From positions 228,646 to 292,645 of the forward strand of contig NW_019774958.1 in NCBI RefSeq assembly GCF_001039355.2: a stretch of DNA of 64,000 nucleotides, read 5' to 3'. Shown here one piece after another: positions 52,185 to 63,067 of this stretch (positions are counted from its first letter, which is position 1; every line of letters starts with the position of its first letter). The position numbers were made by a program, and so were the translations under genes. Under the pieces are notes generated by a model. That model searched no databases. It saw only the letters and a list, made by a program, of their open reading frames with translations, and was not told the origin of the DNA. This stretch comes from Lingula anatina (Eukaryota > Brachiopoda > Lingulata > Lingulida > Lingulidae).

Positions 52185-54305
52185 GAGAGCATCAGAGAGT
52201 GATTATCTTATTCTTGAAGAACTAGTGTTCGTATCTGAACTCGCCCCTACGTTGCAAATATCCATTTTGGTTAAAGCGTTAAATGATAACAGTAACATGC
52301 ACACCCATATAGTATATACACAAGCCAAACACTTCTCTCCCTAATCCGAATGTTGGCAAAGCCTTATGATCTATTACATAATTAGAAATAATATTGTGTC
52401 AAGTTTCCACACATTCTGCAATTGCCAGATTAACCAGCACAGCCCCTGCAATCAACTTAACACACTATTAACCAAACAAACGTTACTCAGGTTTACATAT
52501 TTCACCTGTGTAAAAAGCACGTTTGAAAAAAGCCAGAGTATACAACATTACTTTAAGACCAAAAAACCTACGCATGCCTAAGAAACTTGCGTGAATTCTC
52601 AGCCTGAATACCATTCAGACAGATTGCGTAGGATAAAGAAAACTGACAGGCAGAAGTTGAGCAATGTGAAGCAAGGCATTCTCAACTTTAACTACGCGTA
52701 CAGACATACTGTATGTGCAAAACATTGATTATGATGTCTTCCATCATGGGCTGTCATTCTGAAGAAATGATACAGAGCCAACTTAAAATTGTGTGTTTAA
52801 ATATACCTCCCTTTAGAACATTAAATATAAATTCCAACATCTCTTCATTTAAGATATATTAATTGATTTACAAAAATATTATCAATCAACGCCAAATTAT
52901 AAGCACTAAGAATACAAGTACATTTTACACCAGGGACTTTATATATAGAGACCCAGGGTTCGCACCTGTTTGACACATCAAAATCGTAAAAAAGCTGGTG
53001 GCTCAAAGTTGCAAGACACCAACGTATTTAGTTGCCCTCCCCTAGCTCTGTATATTTATATTGATGTATAAATATCTGTTGACTGCGCAAATGATGATAT
53101 TTCAAGGTTTAAAACAGTTTATTTAGAGACATCTCCTGCTCTACCACACGTTTACCTTACATATTCCTGCACTGGGTCACCAGACTAAAAATGTCAAAGG
53201 GACTGAAGCGAATATTTCTGGACATTGGGATATGACAGGATCGCACAAAAGCCATCATCACATCAGCGAACAGTTTAAGAATAATGAAATCTTAAAATTT
53301 CCTGTATGTTCATAAACCTACTTACGAAGGTGTGTGTGTGTGGGTGGGGGTGGGGNTTCCAATTAATATTACTATTTTTCTATTTAAGATGCAGTTCAGA
53401 AACAGCAAAAATATATTACTATTTAATATCCTTAATGAATAGCATCTTTTAATTTCGTACGAAATAAAAAATTCATCATCGTTTCTGAATCGTTTTCTGT
53501 CTTTTGATGTATAGTACTTTTCCAAACAAAAAATAGACATCAGTTATCAGATTTGATATTAATGATATATAATTTTTGAAAAAAAACCTAGTACGATGGG
53601 TTAACCCATTTACGTGTAGTTGCTATGTTTTTAAAGAAATAAAGAAACCCTACAAAAAATCTTCTACCCAAAAACATTAAGACCTCTTGTCCGGGATTAC
53701 ACTGCATAGAGATGGACATCCACAGCGCGGTGACAGGTGCCCGTTACCCCGCCAGCGCTCATGGCACCCGTGTCCGGAGTAAACAAACAAAAACACATTA
53801 ACAAGTAAATCAACTGAAAATAACTCATGCTCGATCAAACAAATATCAAGGTCTATTATGCCTAATCTGTGCTTATGTTTGCTATATCACTTCCAACGTC
53901 AAATTTAGAATCAAACAAAATTGATGTGGAGACACCATATTTGTCCATTAGTTTTTCTCTTGAGTTCACTAAGACTGCGAGAACGGACATTTAGATGCAG
54001 TTGGGTACGGCTAGGTTAGATTTTCAACTTCTAGTTGTTTGTAAATAGTATTTTTCTGAATGTATGAAGACGTTTTAATCTAATTTTGTTCGGCGGCAAA
54101 TTCTGTGTACAAAGTCACCCGGAGACGAAGTACTCTATGACCGCAGTGTGTGCTGGTAGTCAGATACCAAATAATTGTGTGACATACTTAAATTTTGTAT
54201 ACTATTTTAAAACCCTTAATATCAGAGGGTACAGATGAAGTACAGTCCACACCTTTGTGGTGAGACCAACCACTTTTGCTTTGTAACAAAATACGCTGAC
54301 ATTTG
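51801..54305. other. Upstream of the orphan gene: repeats, no gene seen
   Basis: The 5' side of the disordered orphan gene (probable 5' UTR intron begins at 51829). It contains a TG/GA microsatellite at 52114-52189, a GT/G-rich stretch near 53332-53355 and an unresolved base at 53356. No exon is supported. Confidence 0.5.
52114..52189. repeat. Compound (TG)n-(GA)n microsatellite
   Basis: About 14 TG units followed by GA units interrupted by 'gtgata'. Confidence 0.97.
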
Positions 54306-54485
54306 TTATTTGACCACTTCTACATACTCATATGATGCTGGCATTTGAAAATTATTGATATACTCATAGTAGTCTTTCATTATTGAAATAAATGTCCACA
54401 TTGCATATAAAGGGCGGATAGTTCTTCTGTAGCCATGAGGTCCAGTCTTGTCTAGTCGTTCAAGTTGATACTGCCATAAATTCAT
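54306..54485 (-). CDS. Candidate small protein or terminal exon (59 aa), unknown
   Basis: An ATG at 54485 opens 59 codons to a TAA. The frame lies 7 nt inside a good acceptor (GGGTTTTCAG, ending at 54493). The translation is aromatic and charged, with a possible membrane-spanning or amphipathic helix ('RPLYAMWTFISIMKDYYEYI'), unlike the AT-rich noise around it. No homologue is recognised, no upstream exon was located and no clear polyadenylation signal follows. It may be the 3' exon of a small gene or chance. Confidence 0.28.
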   Translation of the reverse strand: MNLWQYQLERLDKTGPHGYRRTIRPLYAMWTFISIMKDYYEYINNFQMPASYEYVEVVK

Positions 54486-55217
54486 CGCTATTCTGAAAAC
54501 CCCCGACCGCTTCCGAACGCACACCTTCAAGAAACAACTAGTTTAGTGTCTGAAACACCTGTGGTCATTGACCTTCACACCAACCCCGCTTATTACACCC
54601 ACTGGAGACGTGTTAACATCGAATGAATGTGCACAGTTAAAAAGGTTAATATGCTTTAATGCTAACAGAACTGACAGAAGACCTTTTTTCTTTTCAATTG
54701 AATGGTATGTATTGAGACATCCTGACAAAAATAAAATAAAATAATTGTTAAGATTTTTTTCTCATCCTTCTATTTCATACACTGTAGTATCTCGCTGATG
54801 GCTTCATGGCACTGTATTTACTTACAGGGGATCTAAAAATGTACCAACGAGATTTTAAATCCAATATGTAAACTAAAAACGAATTTGTTGCGAAGCATCA
54901 TGTTTTTACTTCTAGTCTCCTCTCGTGATAAGATTGATTCTTTGTTAAGTTCTCGACCTATAAAGCCGCTTTGGATGCCGAATCGGATTGTACATGTATG
55001 AAATATTCATTTTAAATGGGGGGGTCACCTATTAAAATTTTATTATTTTCATTAGTTTTTCAATGTGCACCTAAAATAATTTTGTTTCGAAGCAAGAGAG
55101 AGGGCACTGCTGCTTTCGGCAATATACACGTATAAACTTTGTCGCCAGTTCTTATATCGTCTTACTCAAGTTTCACATCAGTATTTCACAAGTGCGTCTA
55201 TCACTCTGCTACGCATG

Positions 55218-55462
55218 CAGGGGCGGATCCAGGATTATTTGAAGGAGGGTGCAAAGCCGACCCCCCCCCCCTTTTGCGTGGGGGTCGGGGCCCGCTGAAG
55301 GGTCCCAAATTTTTTTGGTATTTTAGAGAGCGAACGGTGCCATTTGCTAGTTTAGAACTATGATTTAGCTAATCGAAATTCTAATTTGAAGAGGGGACCT
55401 GTGGTGTGATTTTTTCAGAAATCGAAGGGGGGGGGTCCTGACACCCCCTAACTCCGCCACTG
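55218..55462. mobile_element. hAT-like MITE with CAGGGGCGGATCCAGG ends
   Basis: The left end is CAGGGGCGGATCCAGG and the right end is the complement of CAGTGGCGGAGTTAGG, with subterminal C-runs and G-runs ('gacccccccc', 'gggggggg'). 245 bp, no open frame. CAG-N-GG termini are typical of hAT elements. An 8-bp target duplication is not evident, so the copy may be old. Confidence 0.75.
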
Positions 55463-55930
55463 ACACCTATACACGACATACACAACATCCTGATGTGTGA
55501 TACATGTATACACGAAGCACGGCAGAACATATCTGGATGCAAAGTCCTATAGAATCCCCACTTTTCTGCTATACAACCCTACTCTAAGAATAAAGATGCT
55601 GAATAGGCGTGATCAACAAGGCAGCACTCTTCATCGGGTGTATGGAAAAATATCCCGAACTTAATGCTGTACTAAAAGTTATCAGCTGTACATGCAGTAG
55701 ATTTCACACAACACTAACTATTGGTATTTCATCTGCTTGACAGAAAGTTTGACCTAATAGCGTTCATATCATTCTTGCGGCATTCAAAACAAAATGGTAT
55801 TCTAAATAAGGAATGCCCGGATAAATAAAGTGAAATGCAGCCTCTCGGAAGATGTGCTTGTTGACCGCTGCAGTGAGTCGATAATTATATTTTCTATCGA
55901 GAAAGGAAAATATTCCATGCGTGCGCGGGC

Positions 55931-55956
55931 GTGTGTGTGTGTGTGTGTGTGTGTGT
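55931..55956. repeat. (TG)n microsatellite
   Basis: Thirteen TG units. Confidence 0.95.
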
Positions 55957-56075
55957 CAGAGAAGAATTTCATCAGCTGCTGTGTAATAGTATAAAAGTAA
56001 AGTGATTTTTCTTCAATCAACAGCTACTATTGAAATTGTTACCTCCAATATCTACATGTCTGTCTACAGCATCTT

Positions 56076-56078
<3 letters not shown>

Positions 56079-56116
<38 letters not shown>
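56079..56116. repeat. (TG)n microsatellite
   Basis: Nineteen TG units. Confidence 0.95.
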
Positions 56117-56119
<3 letters not shown>

Positions 56120-56763
56120 GTGCGCGTATGATGGGGCACTTTTAACCCCGGGAAATAGGGACCAGATCTTCTTTGGAATGTGACCCTGGTCAATATTCAA
56201 TAATGCAATACTACGTTCAACACTAAGTTTACTGAACCATTGAATCTCTGAGAATCGACCTTGAACGAATAAAAGGACTGACTTGTATCTCAAGTTAGCA
56301 TACCCTTGAAAAGAATAATTTCAGAAGTGATACTGATATAGATACAAAAATAAATTTTAAAGCCACTAACTGGACAAAGAGAAGGAAGAGTAGTGCAAAG
56401 TGCAAAGCATTTATGCAATTTTAATGGGGTCTAAGCAAAGGTTAGAAAAAAGAGGAACCGGCATCTACATGTATATAATTACAGAGGAGATTATTCATGA
56501 AAAATAGGAGGTTAACAGAAGAAAAAGGGTTGCAACAGGTAGAGGGAACATTTGTTTAACTGACGTGCAGATCAAAGGGGGCGATCTGACGAGTCGGGCA
56601 TGTTTTCCGGATAAAGCAAATCAGATATAGATAATACATAGTTAACTACTCTAGAGTTTCCAGAGAGTTTCTCAAATTGCCAGCAATATTCCCAGAAACA
56701 CGGTGGCCCCTGGGCTAGACGTGGGATCTAAGTCATAACAGACTATGAAATGATGATGATATC

Positions 56764-56809
<46 letters not shown>
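56764..56809. repeat. (AAT)n microsatellite
   Basis: About 15 trinucleotide units. Confidence 0.95.
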
Positions 56810-57523
56810 TTCACTTGCAAGCAATATTTGGATTCATTTATGGATATTTAAAACATCTATAATAATTTTTTCATAATTCAGTCCGATTTAGAAACATTAT
56901 GGAATACATCGACAGGTAGGTAAATATATGTGTAAGGAATGTAATGTTGTTTACCTATGATATTTCATCTAAATAATTTGAAATAAAACGAATGCAAAAC
57001 AGTTATATGTACATCTAGCATATATAGATTGTAAGAGAAAAGCTGAAAACCCATTTGCGATACCTCTATGGAAATAATGACGTTAAAATCCGGGGCTTAA
57101 AGTCCGTTAGACGTTACTATGTTAGGATTTTCCTACGCCTTGGCCCACCCTGTATTTGTAGGAGAAGACTGCACTTTGATCATGGACATAATTTATAAAT
57201 ATTCGCATTTAACCACCCTTCATTATGAACTATCCCTGTGCCGCAGATTTCTTGGTGTATCATTTGGTGAAGGCAGCAATTTGAAAGTACATTTTAAAAT
57301 GGCTTTGATGCGTGATAATATATCAAATTGCTGTCGTTACCGTAATGAAAGTTTTTTTTTCGGGAAAACAATAATGAATACTCGCAAATAGCAACCTCTC
57401 GCACCTGGGTACTATGAATCAGCTAACAGGGCCTCGATACGCTACCTGTGCCTTGCCCAGTAACATCTACCGTATAACTAGTAGGGATGATAAAACTAAT
57501 CAAAAATTGAAAAATGAGATTTT

Positions 57524-58423
57524 TACGGAGCTTTGTTAGTATCATATTAACTTTTTTTTATTTTCATTTAAGTTTTATTTTATGGAATTTTCACCGCGGT
57601 GAAAATAATTTTCACCGCGGTGGAAAATAATTTACACCGCGGTGGAAAATAATTTTCACCGCGGTGGTAATTCCTGGCCATCTCGGCCCGGGTGATGAAT
57701 AGTTAATGAGAACCTTACATTTGCCAGATGCCGTCACGGTGCATACTATTGTTACATACACACAAGGTTGGAGGATCTGTTCGTGGGGCCACTGCCGTTA
57801 ACTTAGGTTTCCCATCTATATTTACCACCTATATAATTAAAGACCCGCTTGCAGTTTTATGTAAAGGGAATCCCATTGTAATTACTAAATACTTAATGTT
57901 ATTTTTGGACAATGTATTTTTAAATATTCGTGTGATGTGTTTGCCCATAGATCTTATCTTAATAGATGTAATCTCGGTTTCTTCGGAGAGGGTTCTTTCT
58001 ACCAATATCCCCAATAATACGCAAGTTATTATAAAGGGAAAAACGACGTACAACATTGCAGCATTTCGGTGGTTTTTAATCTATTCGAATACTGCCCGCT
58101 TCCTCCACATTCCTGGGATGATTGGCACATAGACCGGTTAAACCGCGTGCATGTGCATGTGCTTGTCTTTATCAACTTCCTTCCCAGACATCTGGTAAAT
58201 TTTGGATTCGCATATACTACATGTATGCATCACCCGGGCCGAGATAGCCAGGAATTACCACCGCGGTGAAAATTATTTTCCACCGCGGTGAAAATTATTT
58301 TCCACCGCGGTGTAAATTATTTTCACCGCGGTGAAAATAATTTTCACCGCGGTGAAAATTCCATAAAATAAAACTTAAATGAAAATAAAAAAAAAGTTAA
58401 TATGATACTAACAAAGCTCCGTA
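57524..58423. mobile_element. 900-bp hairpin element: long inverted repeats built from tandem CACCGCGGTG palindromes
   Basis: The left arm is 57524-57697 and the right arm 58228-58423; each is the near-exact complement of the other. From outside in, each arm has about 70 bp of AT-rich sequence starting 'tacggagctttgttagtatc', then tandem roughly 22-bp units centred on CACCGCGGTG (4 in the left arm, 5 in the right) separated by aaaataatttt-type spacers, then 'aattcctggc', 'atctcggcccgggtgat'. Each unit is itself palindromic. The 530-bp loop has a 134-codon frame (57728-58132) with no recognised domain. No target duplication was found. It fits a non-autonomous fold-back DNA transposon. Confidence 0.85.
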
Positions 58424-60167
58424 GATTTTAGATAGCTAAATGAAACCGCTGCACCATTGCCGAGTTCGGGATTTTTTTTATAATATGCGATATTCCCATC
58501 TTCTCAGTTATTTTGGTATTGACAGCGGGATGAAATTCTAGCCCATGCCTGCCTCCCACTGGTTAGATCAATACTGCCAAGTTGTAAGTTGAACTGCGGC
58601 AGGTGTAAAACTTCCAGGCGTGCTAGATAGCTAGTTTTACATCCCCTACGTGTTGGCAAGAAAACAATTTCAGTTGTGCTTCAAAACCTATGTCTATTAT
58701 GGCAATTATTAGTAACACATAATCGCTGAAATGAATTGATTTTTAGTCTGTATTTACCTATCTGTAGCCCTGCACGGAGATGACGGCAATGCCAGTCTTC
58801 CTGACCCACATAAAATGCCCTCACTCTCCCAGGTAAAGTACCCAACGGCTGGAGACTGAAGTGTTTGCTGGAGAGATTATAAGGATTACCTTCAAGAAAG
58901 AATGATGGTTTTATTTCCAATTGTAAAACTGCGGGCGCGCAGCCGACGAAAGGTTGTGAAATGAATTAATTGGGCCAGGTGGGAATATGGCGATTGTGCC
59001 TCGTCTGGAGGTTATATCACTCTGTACTTATTTACAAAGTAGTATGTAAATGCGTTATCTCTTTCGAATCACCGAGAGGATTGGGGAAATAAAGTGATAA
59101 TAACCTCGCAGTAAAGGGTAAACTCAGATTGACCATACATCGTCCGTCTTGTTTAATTCTGATTTGCAGTACAACTATGTTAATAAAGCGTTTTAATTTT
59201 CTTTCAAAAGTTTCCCCTCGATATGCTTAAATAAAATTTCTCCAAATTGTATTACTTTAATCGAAATACTTTCAAGCAAATTTCACCTACTTTCTATCTG
59301 TTCTAGAGTAAGACCTGACCCAGCGCCATAGGCAACCAGTGAACTATGATAAATGAATTGGAATTCCAGGTGGGTGAAACGCACTAAAATCAAGAAGTTT
59401 ATCATTAGAAGCAGGATGCACATAACCCGGTGCACTGAAAGAGGGAGAAGTCTCATTCAGCAGAATTATCAAGTTTTTCTAATACCGCATCGACGGAAAT
59501 GGGCATGGCGTGAAAATGGCTATGGCGTGTGTAAAATCACTAAACCAACAGCCGCTCTGGATGATACACTTTCATGTCGTTTTATTTTGCAATAGAATAT
59601 AAAGAAAGATAAAATAAAATAAAAATTACTTAAAATCAATTCGTTTTACCATTTCTGTTTTATTACCTCATGAAATGTACTTTTTGCGGCTGCCTTAGTT
59701 CAGAGTGCTATTTTGTTGTTTTCACATTTTATTAACATTTCAAAACTCTGCCAAGAAAATACTGGTAGTCAACGGAACTGTATAAAAAGTTCAATGCGGT
59801 GTTTTTATTCATCCATTATCTCATTATTTATCAAATTCCATCTATTAACTGCCCTTTTATTTTTTTTTATCTAAATCTTTATTTTATTTTTATTTTTTCA
59901 AATAACGCCTGTTTAAGTTTGCAATATGATTGGCTTGCAAAGGTGCTGATGTTTTATATAAAAAAAATCCTTCTGACTAGTAATTGCCTCAAATTCTGGT
60001 TCCGCCATAATATGGAGTGACTCATATTACCATTTTTTTAACTTCCAAAACATGCAGACGGCATTCTAATGGCAAATAATTATCTGTGTGAGGTGCCAAA
60101 CAATCCTAAAAGTTAAGGTTGTTTAAAATGCATGAAAGGTGTTAGCCAAGTAACTCACTGATCACAG
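58424..60167. other. Intergenic, no gene seen
   Basis: Nothing supportable. A minus-strand stretch at 58750-58860 has acceptor-like and donor-like sequences around a short open segment but no link to a gene. Confidence 0.45.
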
Positions 60168-60175
60168 TATAAAAG
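60168..60175 (+). promoter_or_regulatory. TATA box (TATAAAAG)
   Basis: A canonical TATAAAAG is followed about 125 nt later by a strong donor (ATTTAG|GTAAGA, 60299). This suggests a noncoding first exon at about 60198-60298 on the plus strand, possibly feeding the small gene at 61721. Confidence 0.35.
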
Positions 60176-61652
60176 GACGTGTGTTTGCATATATACCTGC
60201 ATTGAAATTAAAAAGAAAGTCGCACGGCACAACGGTCCAATACTTGGTGATCGTTTTTAATTGAATTGCTTACAAAGTTCAAAGCCTTACACATTTAGGT
60301 AAGAAGAATTAGCAGTTCTCTCATGCATTTCCTCGAAAATCTTGGATAATCTTTTACAGTATTTCAGCCAATACAATATTTAACAACAGAGGTCCGGTGC
60401 AGTTTTCATATGTCCGGAAAAGCCGCGGTGTGACGATCCATTCCCTCTCATTCCTTACCCAGCCACGCACTTAGAGTGTGGGCTTCAGTGAATGTTTTAA
60501 ATTGCCCTCCTGATAACATTAAGCCATCGTTAAACGAAACACGTACACGCATACACATTTTCTGCACCCAGTACCATTCTCTACCTTACCTACGTCAGGT
60601 ATGTTTTTAATCTTCCTTCTTTCACAGAAATTTTGCCTAACTAAATCAACATCAGATATAGTGAGTCATTTACTTAGAAATTATGGAAGGCACTAACTTG
60701 CCAACGTGAAATCATTTTCAGAGCCTGCTTCAAATACTAGTTCTTCGGCGTAATCTAATTTTAATTTCATTGTATTTAAAGAAAGCACGCAGGTTCCATA
60801 TTTGTTTTGCCTATATCTTTCACAGCACCGTCACATTGAAAATTCGTTCATATTAAGTTCTATAATATAATAAAGGTCCTAGATTCTACGGGTGTTCGAT
60901 AGACATAAAGCCTAAAATAAGGTTGATTTAGCACAGTCCACCAAGAGCAGGCAATGGTTCCCAGTCCGCAATACACTTCCAAAAATAACAGGTAACTAAA
61001 TCTAAGGGTACGGAGAGGTTAGCCTAAGTAAAATCTTACAATCTATGATAAATATGAATGTCCTGAATAAACACCTCATAAATTATACTTATATTAAGGA
61101 GGCCCTAGTAAACAAGGGGTTGTTTTACAATTTGTCAAGGTACTATTGCACATATGGCTAAAAATTAATATGTTAATATAACAATACTGAAATGGCATTA
61201 AAATTCCAAAGCCGTTAGTAGCAGAACCTCGGTGCCAGTGTGAGAATGTATGCTTGGCGAAAATACCTTTGTTTTCATACTAGATCTGATAAAACAGCCT
61301 TTATTATGAAAACACATGGTCGCCAACTTTCGCCAAGAAAGCAGTTCACAATCGCTGATAGAAAAACGCCAACACTGTGTTTTACGAATGCTGCATTCTA
61401 AGAGACTTACCCTAGGGTCATAGCATGCGACTTAAAATGCCCCTGCAGACACCATTTATAGAGCTTGAAGACTTTCTGCTCAAGGTTGCTTGGACGCTTG
61501 ATGCAAAACCTTGATTGCTTTCACGCTTTCTGTCTGCAAATGTCAAAGATGCACGCCCAGTTCATTTGAGTTATTTCTAGTGAAAGAAAGATGAGAGGAG
61601 AGGTGACGGTAGAAAAAAGATTTAAAAGATCCACGGTTTTCCAGTCACTTAC

Positions 61653-61704
61653 CTTGAAGCTCGCAGTAAGCACGTGCCTGAGCCCTCGCCCGCCTGTTGT
61701 CCGA
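61653..61704 (-). other. Candidate 52-nt exon, gene unknown
   Basis: On the minus strand TTGCAG precedes and GTAAGT follows an open 52-nt GC-rich segment. Both sites are strong. It could be a 5' UTR exon of the minus-strand orphan gene at 50244-51800 or of an unseen gene. It lies 16 bp from a competing plus-strand exon candidate. Confidence 0.3.
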
Positions 61705-61720
61705 CTGCAAGTAACCGCAG

Positions 61721-62046
61721 ATGGCAAGCACTCAGTCAGAGCAAGCAACTGCTATATTTAACAGCCTCACAGGTATTACTCTCCAGGTAGCATACTGGAT
61801 CCTATTAAGTTTACCTTTAAAATGTCGGTTATCATTTATGTTACTAGTGAATGGTGCTTTATATAACGCCTGTAATGAATTAGACGTTCAAATAAGTTCA
61901 AGGAATTCTCATTTTTTACAATGCTTGCATTTAATGCATATTTACATATATCCAACAAAAATTTATTTTTCGAATACGCTTTTTGTTTTAATTTCCCTTT
62001 CGCAGGAGACATCAGTATAAAGCAATCAACAACAGCAGTTAACTAA
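61721..62046 (+). CDS. Candidate two-exon micropeptide gene (30 aa)
   Basis: Exon 61721-61772 begins with ATG directly after CCGCAG and ends ACAG|GTATTA. An acceptor CCTTTCGCAG at 62005 opens exon 62006-62046, and the join keeps frame to TAA: 31 codons exactly. An AATAAA follows at 62148-62153. A TATA box and donor 1.5 kb upstream could supply the first exon. The peptide is Ser/Thr/Gln-rich, with no signal peptide and no recognised family. In such AT-rich DNA a chance arrangement is possible. Confidence 0.3.
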
Positions 62047-62482
62047 AATATGACCTTTAATTTATATTTACTATTTATAAAGATGACATTTTAAGGCAAA
62101 GTTTTTTGTAAGAGATGTGCCATCAATTTTGATAACATTTTGTTATTAATAAACCTGAAAATACAAGTATGTTATTTCTCAAATGTGTTAGTTGAGCAGA
62201 AAACACATTTTTGCTCTACTCTTTGTTCGTTAGATTATTCACTCCGTCTTTAGCACCACCATGTTTTGGGTATCGAGATTACCCATCTTTTTTTTTCTTC
62301 TAAACACTTTTTCTCAGAGTTTTCTTCCCTTTGTTTGTTTATCTCAAACTTCCCAAGCGCAATAGATTGCGTCAATGAAAGATGCATGAGGTATGCGTGT
62401 TTGTGTTGACGGTTATACCGTTGTTGGCTTCACTGTCAGATCGCCTTCATAACTTGTTATGCTAATTCACTGAAAGTGTAAT

Positions 62483-63067
62483 CTACTTTTTATCATTCAC
62501 TATGTCATCGCGTAACTGAGTAACGGTGGCCATTCTATTTCTCCGGCATTGATTAATACTGTTAAGTTCACATTGAACAAGACTCAGTTCCTGTTCAATT
62601 AGCTGTAGATCGTGTCGCAGTCGACGATATTTTGAAAAAAGTTCTCTCTGTTCGTTTATCAGTTGGTGAAGGTATGTTCCTTGTCCACTTCTACCTGAAG
62701 GATGAATTGACCTGACTGGGGGTCCGGAGTCTCGGAGAAGTCCTGGCATTGTCTGAGTCCTCCGTGTAATCTGCGCTCCTAACCTGGAGGACATATGAAT
62801 AAATGTGTAGGCCCTATTGCTTTTACAATACCATTATTCAGCATACTGAGCAATATGATAGGTACATTTGGTACTACAGCTCTTTGTAATATACTGTATA
62901 TCAAACTCACCACCTACATCCTTGCGGAGGTAATTTTGATAAATGAGCCAATCTAACTCTGCACTTGCACGTGCATTGACAATGCCCTTGTTATCATTGC
63001 CGTTTACCGTTACTTTTGTTTGATACGAAGCACCCGACTCCTTTGACAATATTTTCTTTATATACAT
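62483..63067 (-). CDS. Coiled-coil orphan protein (150 aa, 2 exons)
   Basis: Not recognised. Exons 63067-62911 and 62778-62483 join through GTGAGT and GGTTAG in phase (151 codons). The ATG at 63067 is preceded in frame by TGA, so it is the first possible start unless an upstream exon splices downstream of that stop. Residues 35-50 ('SAELDWLIYQNYL') look helical and amphipathic. Residues 53-85 are basic and Pro/Gly-rich. Residues about 88-140 form a heptad-rich coiled coil ('LHQLINEQRELFSKYRRLRH', 'LIEQELSLVQCELNSI'). The acceptor is weak, so an alternative splice inside 62778-62800 is possible. A cytoskeletal or centrosomal adaptor would fit but is guesswork. Confidence 0.6.

Larger units (their letters stand above)
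54486..57523. other. Repeat-rich intergenic DNA, no gene
   Basis: Contains a hAT-like MITE (55218-55462), two TG microsatellites (55931-55956, 56079-56116) and an (ATA)n run (56764-56809). Open frames here mostly read through those repeats. Confidence 0.55.

Noticed and set aside
57728-58132. 134-codon frame in the hairpin loop as a transposase
   Set aside because: No catalytic motif or domain recognised and an overlapping minus-strand frame of similar quality; coding status unproven.
58750-58860. Minus-strand exon-like segment
   Set aside because: Acceptor-like and donor-like sequences exist but nothing connects to it in phase and the translation resembles nothing known.
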